Source: Sporosarcina ureae (GTDB taxonomy: Bacteria; Bacillota; Bacilli; Bacillales_A; Planococcaceae). Taken from it: 64,000 bases of DNA. Below, piece after piece: positions 30,777 to 39,459 of this stretch (its first letter is position 1; the number at the start of each line of letters is the position of its first letter). A program made the translations under genes and the position numbers. Under the pieces are notes generated by a model, which had not been told where the DNA came from, made no database searches, and was given only the letters and a program-made list of their open reading frames with translations. Location: contig NZ_CP015109.1 in NCBI RefSeq assembly GCF_002082015.1, positions 148,134-212,133 on the forward strand, given 5' to 3'.

Positions 30777-32264
30777 ATGACAAACGTATCCGAGAAATCC
30801 AAATTGACGACATACGGTAACATCATCAACGGCAAGACCGTACAAGCGCAGGACGGGGCCGTATCGGATAGTATCGACCCGTCAACAGGCGAAGTGTGGG
30901 CAAAGATTCCGTCCAGTAAGAAAGAAGACGCGGAACTCGTCATCCAGGCGGCACGCGGAGCATTTGAAGACTGGTCGAATCTACCGGCACGTACACGCGG
31001 CGATTATATGCGCAAGATCGGGGATATGATTTCCGATCATGCGTCGGAGCTACTGGCACTCGAGACGCGCAACAACGGCTGGGTGCTCGACGAATATGGT
31101 TATCTCGCAGAAGTACTCAAGCAAGTTTGGTACGACGCGGCAGGTGCAGCCACATTAGTAGGTGCACAAGGCCGTACCGTACAAATGGGAACGGGAGATT
31201 TTGGATACACTGTACGAAAGCCATACGGAGTAGTCGTTGGCATCTTACCTTGGAATGCACCGTTGTTCACATTCACAATCAAGGCGGCCTATGCACTCGC
31301 AGCAGGAAATACGGTCGTGATCAAGCCAGCTGAAAGTGGAGCGGTTGGATCTCTACGCTATGGGGAATTAATTTCACACATCTTACCTCCAGGTGTGCTC
31401 AATGTTATTTCGGGGGCGGGTCGAGAAATCGGGGATTATCTCGTCAGTCACGAAGAAGTGAATAAAGTGAGTTTGACTGGCTCTAAGGCCACAGCGGAAC
31501 GAATCACGAAAGCTACTGCTCATTCACCGAAGTCACTGATCTTCGAACTGGGTGGGAAGTCACCGAATATCGTCTTTGAAGACGCGAATATCGAGGAAGC
31601 GGTTTATGGATTGATCAACGGAATCTTCACGCCAAATTCTGGTCAAATTTGTGTAGGTGGGTCACGTATGATAATCCAGCGTTCCATTTATGATGAAGTG
31701 ATCAACCGCTTGAAAGAGTTGATGACAGACAAAGAATTCGTCAAGCACGGCAATACGCTAGATACGACGAATACAATGGGACCGATCGCCAATGAAGCAC
31801 AATTCAAGTCAGTCTGCGGCTATATCGACGAGGCATCAAAAGACGACTACGAGATCGTCTTTGGCGGACAGTATGGCGGGGAAGCCGTTCTACCTGGTCA
31901 GCCGGAATATGCGGACGGCTACTGGGTGCAACCTACGCTCGTGAAGGTAGTGGATAACAGCACGAAACTTGCCCGTGAAGAAATTTTCGGTCCGGTGGCG
32001 GTTGCGATTCCGTTCGATACAGAAGAAGAAGCGATTCACATTGCCAATGACACGAACTTCGGTTTAGCGGCGGGGGTTTGGACACAGAACTTGGGTCTCG
32101 CTCACCGAATGGTCGATCAGCTCCAAGCGGGCAACGTATGGGTGAATACGTACGCTAGAGTCGGAGCAGATCTGCCGTTTAGCGGTGTGAAGGAAAGTGG
32201 GTACGGTACGGACTCGATTCTCGATTATTCACAGGAAAAAGCGTGTGTTATCAATATCAGGTAG
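30777..32264 (+). CDS. NAD(P)-dependent aldehyde dehydrogenase
   Basis: The 495-residue enzyme oxidises an aldehyde to the acid. It has the coenzyme segment VVVGILPWNAPLFTFTIKAA near residue 150, catalytic Glu in FELGGKSPNIVFEDA near 265, nucleophilic Cys in TPNSGQICVGGSRM near 297, and EEIFGPVAVAIPF near 400. It belongs to the general ALDH superfamily. Placed last before a terminator in the catabolic cluster, it probably makes the carboxylate that the ADP-forming synthetase activates (inference). Substrate cannot be read. Confidence 0.9.
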   Translation: MTNVSEKSKLTTYGNIINGKTVQAQDGAVSDSIDPSTGEVWAKIPSSKKEDAELVIQAARGAFEDWSNLPARTRGDYMRKIGDMISDHASELLALETRNNGWVLDEYGYLAEVLKQVWYDAAGAATLVGAQGRTVQMGTGDFGYTVRKPYGVVVGILPWNAPLFTFTIKAAYALAAGNTVVIKPAESGAVGSLRYGELISHILPPGVLNVISGAGREIGDYLVSHEEVNKVSLTGSKATAERITKATAHSPKSLIFELGGKSPNIVFEDANIEEAVYGLINGIFTPNSGQICVGGSRMIIQRSIYDEVINRLKELMTDKEFVKHGNTLDTTNTMGPIANEAQFKSVCGYIDEASKDDYEIVFGGQYGGEAVLPGQPEYADGYWVQPTLVKVVDNSTKLAREEIFGPVAVAIPFDTEEEAIHIANDTNFGLAAGVWTQNLGLAHRMVDQLQAGNVWVNTYARVGADLPFSGVKESGYGTDSILDYSQEKACVINIR

Positions 32265-32282
32265 TCCATTAGGAACGATAAG

Positions 32283-32345
32283 ATCTGTGGCGGGAGAGCT
32301 TCGGTTTTGCGCCAAGCATGCTGAAAACTCCTTCTGCAGATTTTT
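32283..32345 (+). terminator. Putative terminator after the aldehyde dehydrogenase gene
   Basis: ATCTGTGGCGGGAG pairs with CTCCTTCTGCAGAT (one mismatch, several G-U) across a 31-base branched loop and is followed by TTTT. It divides the catabolic cluster from the MFS-Etf segment. Confidence 0.6.
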
Positions 32346-32415
32346 CACATCACAGCTAGATTTGACATAATAAAGCGTAAAAACTAGTACAACATCGATA
32401 AAGGGAGGCCACTAT

Positions 32416-33858
32416 ATGAATGAAGCGGCATTGAAGGATCAATCGATTAATAGAGGTTTTTTGTTCATAAGTTTCGGAGCGTTCTTTATTATGTTAAGTT
32501 TAGCGACCCATCTTCCAGCCTATCCACATATGATAGCGGAATTTAATCTGACGCCGGGCTACGCAGTGTGGATGCAACTTGGTTTGGCTATCGGATTGAC
32601 AGGTTTCCAGCCATTGCTCGGATGGATTGGTGATTCATTCGGATTAAAGATCGTGATCCTAATCGGTGGGATCTTTATGGTGATCGGTTCACTGCTTGTC
32701 GCGTTTTCCTTTTCATTTTGGGTGCTCGTTCTCGGATTGTTCTTCAAGGGAATCTCTGGAGCAGCGATTGCGCCATCGGGAATTGCCTATGCTGGAAAGT
32801 TCATGGTCGGTACCCAGCGAGCGAAAGCGATTGGAACATTTGCGGCATTCATTACGATCGGTTCAGTGTTCGGGCCAATTATCAGTGGCATGATCGTCGA
32901 TACAGCCAACTGGCAAGCGAGCTTTATGTTCACTGCTGTTCTTGGTGGAGTAGGAATTGCGCTCTTCGCTTTTGTCCCACATGTCAAAGTACATGCACGA
33001 AAGAAGTTGGATGTTCTTGGATTGGCATTCGTTATTATTTTGTTGTTAGGTCTACTGACGATTCCGACATTTATCAACAGCTTCGGTATCGAATCAGGTA
33101 TGTGGATTCCATCATTGCTCGTGTTTGTGGCGGCGTTGATCATCTTAATCTTTGTTGAGAAGAAACAAAAAGCACCATTGCTTGATTTGAAGTATGCGGT
33201 GAACCGTAATTTCTGGGTTCCGACGACGATTGCCGTATTCATTTTCCTCGGGTACACAGGCATCATGTACTTATTGACCTTCTTCGTCCAGAACGTCCAA
33301 GGTAAAGCGGCCACGACGGTCGGGTTTTTACAGATGGCGGTATTCCTAGGTACTTCGGTCGCGGCGTATTTCAGTGGAAGAATTTTGAAGAAACTTTCAG
33401 CTCGAACGATTATAGGCTCAGGAATTCTCGTATTTGCTTCGGGAATTATCATGTTGAACTTCGTTACCCTGACGACACCGTTCATCTATTTGTTCATCTC
33501 CATGAGCCTGATCGGAATAGGGGTCGGTTTCCAAACGCCTGCAGTGAAAGGCTTGATCGTTTCAGAAGCGTCAATAGAACGCATGAACGTCGTGACATTT
33601 ACGAATACAGTAATTGAAAGCATAGCTCAAAGATTGGGCGCCTCTTTTGCTTTAGTCGCTTTCTCGATCTTCAGTGCAAGTGGTAACAACGTCGGTGCAG
33701 TAGTCAGTACTTCCTGGGTCATCATGGGCTTCGTTGTCATCGCTTTGTTGTTCTTGCCGTTGATTCCGCGGACTATTCCTGGAATCCATACGAATGAAAA
33801 CGATTTACTCGGGACGAAAATCATTCCGAAGCCTTTAAATATTGAAGAAATCAAATAA
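32416..33858 (+). CDS. MFS transporter of the catabolic cluster
   Basis: The 480-residue permease has about 14 hydrophobic helices. The MFS loop motif is in GWIGDSFGLKIVILIGG near residue 80, and the pattern GISGAAIAPSGIAYAGKFMVG near 120 is typical of drug:H+ antiporter-2-type members. It lies between the ALDH gene and etfBA, on the same strand and with its own AGGGAGG. It is the likely importer (or product exporter) for the pathway substrate; direction cannot be told from the sequence. Confidence 0.85.
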   Translation: MNEAALKDQSINRGFLFISFGAFFIMLSLATHLPAYPHMIAEFNLTPGYAVWMQLGLAIGLTGFQPLLGWIGDSFGLKIVILIGGIFMVIGSLLVAFSFSFWVLVLGLFFKGISGAAIAPSGIAYAGKFMVGTQRAKAIGTFAAFITIGSVFGPIISGMIVDTANWQASFMFTAVLGGVGIALFAFVPHVKVHARKKLDVLGLAFVIILLLGLLTIPTFINSFGIESGMWIPSLLVFVAALIILIFVEKKQKAPLLDLKYAVNRNFWVPTTIAVFIFLGYTGIMYLLTFFVQNVQGKAATTVGFLQMAVFLGTSVAAYFSGRILKKLSARTIIGSGILVFASGIIMLNFVTLTTPFIYLFISMSLIGIGVGFQTPAVKGLIVSEASIERMNVVTFTNTVIESIAQRLGASFALVAFSIFSASGNNVGAVVSTSWVIMGFVVIALLFLPLIPRTIPGIHTNENDLLGTKIIPKPLNIEEIK

Positions 33859-33891
33859 ATTTGCTGTTGTGTACAGAGAGGAGTCTTTACT

Positions 33892-34665
33892 ATGAATATT
33901 TATGTCTTACTGAAAAAAACATTCGACACGGAAGAAGCCATTTCCGTGTCAGGTGGCCAAATCGATGAAAGCGGTGCAGAGTTCATTATTAATCCATACG
34001 ATGAATACGCCGTAGAAGAAGCCATCCAACAGCGTGACGCGCACGGTGGTACGGTAACCGTCGTAACCATTGGCGATCAGGACTCGGAGAAACAGCTACG
34101 CACAGCGCTAGCCATGGGAGCCGATCATGCGGTACTGATCAACACGGATGACGACCTGGACGAAGGTGATCAGTTTACGACAGCGAAAATTCTCGAGAAA
34201 TTTTTTGAAGAACGCGAAGCAGATCTGATTCTCGCTGGTAATGTCGCGATCGACGAGGCAAGCGGTCAAGTCGGTCCTCGTCTTGCTGAGCGTCTGGATA
34301 TGCCATTCATCACAACAATTGTCAAACTAGAAATCGTTGACGGTCTAGCAACAGTCGAAAAAGACGTAGAAGGCGATCGAGAGAGAATTGAAGTACCACT
34401 TCCCGTGCTGGTTACATGCCAGCAAGGATTGAATGAGCCGAGATATACCTCGCTACCAGGTATTATGAAAGCGAAAAAGAAGCCTCTTGAGCAACTAGAG
34501 CTAGATGATTTAGATCTCGATGAAGACGACGTAGCAGCTAAGACGGCAACCATTGCAGTGTTTTTGCCACCTACAAAACAAGCAGGACGTATTCTGGCAG
34601 GAGAAACAGAAAGCCAAGTGAAAGAGTTGGTCGATTTATTGAGAAATAAAGCGAAAGTAATGTAA
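33892..34665 (+). CDS. etfB: Electron transfer flavoprotein beta subunit
   Basis: The 257-residue protein has the ETF beta fold: NIYVLLKKTFDTEEAISVSG, NPYDEYAVEEAIQQRDAHGG, ALAMGADHAVLI, and the signature region LPVLVTCQQGLNEPRYTSLPGIMKAKKKP. With EtfA it carries electrons from acyl-CoA dehydrogenases to the quinone pool in the cytoplasm. Its presence beside two acyl-CoA dehydrogenases indicates a dedicated copy; a housekeeping etfBA probably exists elsewhere (inference). Confidence 0.92.
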   Translation: MNIYVLLKKTFDTEEAISVSGGQIDESGAEFIINPYDEYAVEEAIQQRDAHGGTVTVVTIGDQDSEKQLRTALAMGADHAVLINTDDDLDEGDQFTTAKILEKFFEEREADLILAGNVAIDEASGQVGPRLAERLDMPFITTIVKLEIVDGLATVEKDVEGDRERIEVPLPVLVTCQQGLNEPRYTSLPGIMKAKKKPLEQLELDDLDLDEDDVAAKTATIAVFLPPTKQAGRILAGETESQVKELVDLLRNKAKVM

Positions 34666-34695
34666 GTGAGCTTTGAAATGGAAAGGGGTTTTATT

Positions 34696-35682
34696 ATGAG
34701 TGAAAAAATACTAGTAATTGGTGAATTGCAACAAGGAAATCTACGAAAAGTAAGTTATGAGACCATCGCAGCCGCGAAACAACTGGATGGCGATGCGGAA
34801 ATTATAGCATTGGTCATGGGTGACGGTGATTTACAAACACCAGCTAATGAAATGATTCAGCATGGTGCTGATCGAGCGATTACGGTAGCTCACACGAATT
34901 TAAGCAACTATACTTCGGAAGGTTATGGGCAAGTTATGATGGAAGTGATGCAAGAAGAAAATCCATCCGCGATCATTATGGGGCATACATCTATCGGTAA
35001 AGATGTAACGCCTAAAATCGCAAGCCGCTTAGAGCTCGGTTTGATATCGGATGCAGTGGCAATCGGAAAAGAAGATGGCCAAGTCGTTTTCACTAGACCG
35101 ATTTACTCCGGTAAGGCATTCGAGAAGAAAATCATTAAAGACAAAGGGGTTCTTTTCGCAACGATTCGTCCGAATAATATATCAGCCATCGAGCGTGACA
35201 CAAGCCGTACAGGCGATATCATAGCAAAAGAAGTGGATGTTAAAGACTTACGTACGATTGTCAAAGAAGTGATCCGCAAGAAAACGGAAGGCGTCGACTT
35301 ATCCGAAGCAAAGATCGTCATCGCTGGCGGACGTGGCGTTAAAAGCGCGGAAGGCTTCAAGGCATTGTATGAGCTAGCAGAACTGCTCGGCGGCGCTGTA
35401 GGGGCATCACGTGGCGCGTGTGACGCAGATTATTGTGATTACTCCTTGCAAATCGGCCAAACGGGTAAAGTCGTGACGCCAGACCTTTATATTGCAGTAG
35501 GCATCTCGGGTGCTATTCAGCACATGGCCGGTATGTCGAACTCCAAAGTAATTGTTGCCATTAACAGTGATGCAGAAGCGAATATCTTCAACATGGCAGA
35601 TTACGGAATCGTCGGGGACTTATTCGAAATTCTTCCGTTACTAATAAAAGAAATCAAGTTAGAAGGTTCACTCGTATCCTAA
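34696..35682 (+). CDS. etfA: Electron transfer flavoprotein alpha subunit
   Basis: The 328-residue protein has an N-terminal domain (EKILVIGELQQGNLRKVSYE) and the C-terminal FAD domain with GGRGVKSAEGFKALYELAELLGGAVGASRGACDADYCDYSLQIGQTGKVVTPDLYIAVGISGAIQHMAGM, the ETF alpha signature. The ATG at 34696 follows AAAGGGGT; an upstream in-frame GTG at 34666 abuts the etfB stop but lacks a ribosome site. A strong hairpin terminates the unit. Confidence 0.92.
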   Translation: MSEKILVIGELQQGNLRKVSYETIAAAKQLDGDAEIIALVMGDGDLQTPANEMIQHGADRAITVAHTNLSNYTSEGYGQVMMEVMQEENPSAIIMGHTSIGKDVTPKIASRLELGLISDAVAIGKEDGQVVFTRPIYSGKAFEKKIIKDKGVLFATIRPNNISAIERDTSRTGDIIAKEVDVKDLRTIVKEVIRKKTEGVDLSEAKIVIAGGRGVKSAEGFKALYELAELLGGAVGASRGACDADYCDYSLQIGQTGKVVTPDLYIAVGISGAIQHMAGMSNSKVIVAINSDAEANIFNMADYGIVGDLFEILPLLIKEIKLEGSLVS

Positions 35683-35688
35683 ATGTAA

Positions 35689-35730
35689 ACAGCCCGTACA
35701 GTTCAATTCATGAACTGTACGGGCTGTTTT
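35689..35730 (+). terminator. Terminator of etfBA
   Basis: A perfect 16-bp stem, ACAGCCCGTACAGTTC and its complement, with a 7-base loop is followed by TTTT. Confidence 0.93.
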
Positions 35731-35828
35731 GCCTAATTCGCTTACTTTATTATCGCAAAGGCGTATAGATAATTCTGTAAACTCATGATATACTACTTGA
35801 AACTTACGGTTTATCGGGGGGATAATTT

Positions 35829-37829
35829 TTGATCAATTACGATTTACTGTTGAACGATACGAACTACGAACTACTCCACCAACAAACGATTGCAAATAAA
35901 ATCGACCGCTTCCAAGTGATTATCATTTACGACCGTCAACCTAACTTTTTTGATTATAATTACTTACTGAACTTCCCATCTGAAAACGTACGAAAAAAAG
36001 TGGACGCCAACCGCATTTTCCCGAGAGTGAAAAATGAGACATTCGTCGTCCGTCAGCAACACTACGATGAAAACGTGGACTTGTTTTTCAAGATGCGCGT
36101 AGATGCGAGGCGTGAACTACTCGCGAAGGCGACAGAATTCATGATCGCTAAATTTTTTAGAACCTATGAAAGTCATCTTTCACCATTGCTTGCGAATAAG
36201 CCAACACTCAAATGGGAAATTATTAATAAATTATATGATAAATACGATAAAATGCTGCGCGCACACGTCGGACTCAATGATGAGAATTCCTGGAATGTAT
36301 TCAGCACATGGTATAGAACTTATTTAAAGAATTATACCGTCAACGAGTTAATCGTAAAGCATGGTTATGATATGCTGAACACTCTTGACAAAGAAGAGCT
36401 AAATGCATTATTCCTCGAAAAAATGAGCGCAAGTTTCACTTCTAACGATAGCTTTTTAAATACATTTACTTCTGATGTCAATATCTATATTGAAAAAATG
36501 GTGTCCGAAATACTCGCGAAGTTTGAATCGGAAAGAAACTCAATGGAGCAGATTAATGAATTACTCGGAGTTAGCGCACAATTTTCCATACATCAACCTA
36601 CCGAAGCCACAGCAAAAACGAATAATCTGATCGTCATGAGTAATGTCGTGTATCAATTCATTACCGAAGCAATTTCTAACCAGAGATTCGTCTGTGAGTC
36701 CGATCAATGGCCGCGAGCCACTATTCAAGGCACTAGATTAGCGGGTTCACTGCAATTACTTCCGAACGAAGAAGATCAGACAGCCAGCCACATGACTCTG
36801 CTGCATAACTATGCCTGCGCCTTATCCGAAGTCGATGTCGATGTACTAGATTCGCTATGTCATTTGTATTTGGCGCAATCCCGGCAGTCGGAAGTCCAAG
36901 TAGAAATTCGGTTTGATGATCTGCTGACAATCCGTGGACTCAAACATAAACTTGGAGGAACCGGGCGAAGAGGTGGTTACGAAAAAGAACAACGTATCCA
37001 AGTTATGAAAGCGCTTTCCGTTATACAATCACTATGGCTGGAACTAGATAGCGTAGTAGTCTATGAACAAGGTAAACCCGTAAACAAGAAGATACAAGGG
37101 CGCGCGTTTCATTTCACAAATGAAGATGGAAGTCTGTTCCGATTTACTGAAGAACCACTGCCTGAGCGTTTATATGTCATGATCGGAGAAGTATTTGATC
37201 ATTTTTTACTGGGATCTGCTAGACAAGTAAAACTATTACCAAATCAAGCAATCGAATTCAATCCATACCAACGTAAATGGGAGAAAAAGCTCATTCGGTA
37301 TATTAGTTGGCGTTGGCGTACACAAGCACGCAAAGCAAGTTACTTGCAGTCTCATAAAATCAGTACATTGCTCGAAAAAATAGGACTACAAGCCGACTCA
37401 CAAGCTCCATCACGCATTCGCGATCGTCTGGAGAAAGCTCTCGATCTACTTGAAGAAGAAGGCGTCATCACATTTTGGCAATACAATCAATGGGATGAAG
37501 ACCATATGTCGAAAAAAGGATGGTTGCGTATTTGGTTAGATGCTACGATCATCATCGCACCGCCTGACGAGATTGTGAGCTATTATGAGCCAATCGAGAG
37601 AAAGAAATCCACCAAGGTGCCAAACAAATTTACTTTAATCCAAACGAAAGAAGAAATCTGCCAAAACATCGGTAGTGATTTTAAGGAATGTCGAATCACT
37701 CGTGGCCTGACACTGAAACAAGTGTCCGACGAATTGAATATTTCAACCTCCTATATAAGCAATATTGAACGAGGCGGAGCGTTGCCGTCACAAACCGTCT
37801 ATAAAAAGATGAAAAATTGGTTAAACTAA
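35829..37829 (+). CDS. Unrecognised 666-residue protein with C-terminal Xre-type HTH, next to dif
   Basis: The protein is soluble and reads from a TTG start behind CGGGGGGAT. Residues 1-270 show no family I recognise. Residues about 370-600 are basic and resemble winged-helix replication-initiator-like domains (VQVEIRFDDLLTIRGLKHKL, then SRIRDRLEKALDLLEEEGVI). Residues about 610-666 are a clear Cro/Xre helix-turn-helix (RGLTLKQVSDELNISTSYIS, NIERGG). It stands alone with its own terminator, between an accessory catabolic cluster and the dif region. It may be a Rep-like relic of an integrated element or a terminus-linked DNA-binding protein. The HTH is certain; the rest is open. Confidence 0.7.
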   Translation: MINYDLLLNDTNYELLHQQTIANKIDRFQVIIIYDRQPNFFDYNYLLNFPSENVRKKVDANRIFPRVKNETFVVRQQHYDENVDLFFKMRVDARRELLAKATEFMIAKFFRTYESHLSPLLANKPTLKWEIINKLYDKYDKMLRAHVGLNDENSWNVFSTWYRTYLKNYTVNELIVKHGYDMLNTLDKEELNALFLEKMSASFTSNDSFLNTFTSDVNIYIEKMVSEILAKFESERNSMEQINELLGVSAQFSIHQPTEATAKTNNLIVMSNVVYQFITEAISNQRFVCESDQWPRATIQGTRLAGSLQLLPNEEDQTASHMTLLHNYACALSEVDVDVLDSLCHLYLAQSRQSEVQVEIRFDDLLTIRGLKHKLGGTGRRGGYEKEQRIQVMKALSVIQSLWLELDSVVVYEQGKPVNKKIQGRAFHFTNEDGSLFRFTEEPLPERLYVMIGEVFDHFLLGSARQVKLLPNQAIEFNPYQRKWEKKLIRYISWRWRTQARKASYLQSHKISTLLEKIGLQADSQAPSRIRDRLEKALDLLEEEGVITFWQYNQWDEDHMSKKGWLRIWLDATIIIAPPDEIVSYYEPIERKKSTKVPNKFTLIQTKEEICQNIGSDFKECRITRGLTLKQVSDELNISTSYISNIERGGALPSQTVYKKMKNWLN

Positions 37830-37931
37830 GGCGGCATAATAGTAAACGTGTAAGTTAAACTCTGTTAACACAAAAAACAAAAAATATATTTCGTTAAAAA
37901 GCGAACATACAGACGCTATATAAGGTATACT

Positions 37932-37967
37932 AAGCAAAGCTCAGATTTTGTCGAGCTTTGCTTTTTT
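37932..37967 (+). terminator. Terminator of the 666-residue HTH gene
   Basis: AAGCAAAGCTC and GAGCTTTGCTT form an 11-bp stem with a 10-base loop, followed by TTTTTT. Confidence 0.9.
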
Positions 37968-38007
37968 ATGAATAAAGTGCAAATAATTAAGCATTGTATA
38001 ATCTTAC

Positions 38008-38099
38008 GAAACCTGGTTCCAAATAATCCTTGTTACATCACTTACTTCGCATCATATACATCAATAAACTATAAATATTCCACGAACAGTAATCAAGGA
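38008..38099 (+). repeat. rtp-upstream element, copy 1 (candidate Ter site)
   Basis: This 92-bp sequence is homologous to the region directly upstream of rtp (49970-50063). Shared blocks are GAAACCTGGTTCCAA at the left end, TTCGCATC in the middle, TTCCACG (TATCGCACG in the other copies) and AATCAAGGA at the right end. The first 13 bases form an imperfect dyad (GAAACC-T-GGTTCC). It lies on the opposite strand from the rtp copy and therefore points the other way. Confidence 0.8.
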
Positions 38100-38480
38100 C
38101 AGGGGATGGGGAACAGCAAGGATACTTTACGCAAAAATAACGGTTTCAGATGATTTATTAACTCACTTAGGAAAAGAAAGCAAAATCTTTTTCTCGATAA
38201 CTCATTTAAGATCTGTCTAATAAAGAACGTGAGAATTGAGAGCCTGTATAAACCATATAGAGCAAGATGTTTGTTTAAGCTACGCATTATTTATAATGAA
38301 TAACTGATTTGTTAAGCAGCAAGGGTGCTGAGGTTTCAATAAGCCAGGCTTCCTACGTATAAGGTTATGTACATATAAAAATTTATAGTGTATATCAGCA
38401 ATTAATAAAACACGAACATATAAGCACTATAGAAGTGATAATTATCAGGTTCATATTGAAGGAAAAAACTAAACATATTG
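38100..38480 (+). pseudogene. Decayed rtp paralogue 1
   Basis: The 380 bases after copy 1 of the rtp-upstream element align collinearly with rtp, though without an open frame. Three matching blocks occur at nearly the same distance from the conserved CAAGGA: ACTGATTTGTTA (rtp ACTGATTGTCA) ending at offset about 214 versus 206; CTACGTATA (rtp CTACCGTATA) at 262 versus 263; AGCACTATAGAAGTGATAATTAT (rtp AGCACTACAAGATAATTAT) at 346 versus 358. The unit length also fits the 366-base rtp gene. The alignment was made by eye. Confidence 0.68.
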
Positions 38481-38491
38481 AATATTCCCGA

Positions 38492-38585
38492 GAAACCTGG
38501 TTCCAAATAACCCTTGTTCAATAGATAACTACTCGCACCAGACAACATGATACACCATACTTATCGCACGATAAGCAATCAAGGA
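38492..38585 (+). repeat. rtp-upstream element, copy 2 (candidate Ter site)
   Basis: This 94-bp sequence has the same length as the rtp-linked copy and is identical to it at 68 of 94 positions by hand count. Conserved blocks are GAAACCTGGTTCCAA, ACTCGCA, TATCGCACG and GCAATCAAGGA at identical spacing. It lies 484 bases after copy 1 in the same orientation. Like copy 1, it no longer drives an intact gene. Confidence 0.85.
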
Positions 38586-38910
38586 AGGCGATTAGGGACC
38601 ACATAAAGGACATCTACGATAAACCCATTAAGTTAATATGAGAAGTGATCAGTTAATTTTGGCAAAAGGATAACTAGCATGAAGAACGATGGATCAGCAT
38701 GTTAAAAGCCCAAACAAACGACACAATGAAAAAGCTGGTTCAGTTCATCTAGTAAGATTGATTGTCGACATAATAAAACCGTATATAAAACTCAGTGAAG
38801 GAATGAAACATAACATAGTATGAACACATGAAAAAGAACAGCAAACGCGTACATATCCAAAACATTGAATGAACTGGTTAAGTAATTATAATAAGACGAT
38901 AGTGAAATTC
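38586..38910 (+). pseudogene. Decayed rtp paralogue 2
   Basis: After copy 2 the sequence again retains rtp-like blocks in order: TTGATTGTCGACAT at 38758-38771 (rtp CTGATTGTCAGACAT), ACCGTATATAAAACTCAG (rtp ACCGTATAGGAGATCAG) at about 38778, and AAGTAATTATAATAAGACGATAG (rtp AAGATAATTATTCGCGAAAG) at about 38880. Spacings are shorter than in rtp by about 25, 63 and 54 bases, consistent with deletions. No open frame remains. The evidence is weaker than for paralogue 1. Confidence 0.55.
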
Positions 38911-38965
38911 AGCAAAAAAATCGCTGATATCTCACTATCACAAGTATACTTACAAGTGAAACGTT

Positions 38966-39013
<48 letters not shown>

Positions 39014-39041
39014 ATTCTACTCTCCGCGTATCCTTCCCGCG

Positions 39042-39416
39042 CTAGCTTTCTAAGCGATTCTTATGATCTTTAGTTTTGATGTCTGTAAAATCGATATGTC
39101 CTACACTGTACTCAATGACATCGTTAATGAATAATTTATGATCTTTTGCTAGTTGCTTAACGGATTCCAATAATTCTTGGTCATACGTTGTTTTATATTG
39201 AATTCGATCTTTTGGACGCAAATTTTTGTCGTACTCAATAACTCCTGCAGCTAATACGTTCCGTAATCCATTTTCTAATAAATAATTGCTATATGTATCA
39301 TGTACTTCAGATAATTCTTCTAACTGCAATAAAATCTCTTGACTGATATTCGTGCGGAATTTAATCCGTGTTTCATCTGTAGTTTGAATCATTTTACCAT
39401 TTACTAATTTCCACAT
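39042..39416 (-). CDS. Small conserved protein with two ribbon-helix-helix-like repeats
   Basis: The 124-residue soluble protein contains two related halves: RIKFRTNISQEILLQLEELS near residue 18 and RIQYKTTYDQELLESVKQLA near residue 71, each followed by a second helix (YSNYLLENGLRNVL; INDVIEYSVGHI). One strand plus two helices per half is the layout of Arc/MetJ ribbon-helix-helix dimers, here apparently fused in one chain. Similar Bacillales proteins are, I believe, often labelled rRNA methyltransferase in databases; nothing here supports that. It lies 49 bases from dif and may bind DNA. Function unknown. Confidence 0.65.
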   Translation of the reverse strand: MWKLVNGKMIQTTDETRIKFRTNISQEILLQLEELSEVHDTYSNYLLENGLRNVLAAGVIEYDKNLRPKDRIQYKTTYDQELLESVKQLAKDHKLFINDVIEYSVGHIDFTDIKTKDHKNRLES

Positions 39417-39459
39417 AATAATTTCCTCCTTAGATATGAAAAACTCGTAAATACTATAT

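Noticed and set aside
37968..38287. Small frames of about 60 codons on either strand in the dif region
   Set aside because: They are short and lack ribosome sites, and the DNA is better explained as rtp-derived repeats.
38340..38365. Additional degenerate copy of the 13-mer (AAGCCAGGCTTCC)
   Set aside because: It resembles the dyad superficially but lies inside the rtp-like coding remnant at the position expected for codons about 80-85, and the other conserved blocks are missing.
38008..38585. Riboswitch or structured ncRNA tandem pair
   Set aside because: A CCTTG...CAAGG pairing in copies 1 and 2 suggested RNA structure, but copy 3 lacks CCTTG and the homology to the rtp promoter region explains the conservation.
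39042..39416. rRNA methyltransferase
   Set aside because: The protein is 124 residues, has no SAM-binding motif and shows a repeated strand-helix-helix pattern instead.
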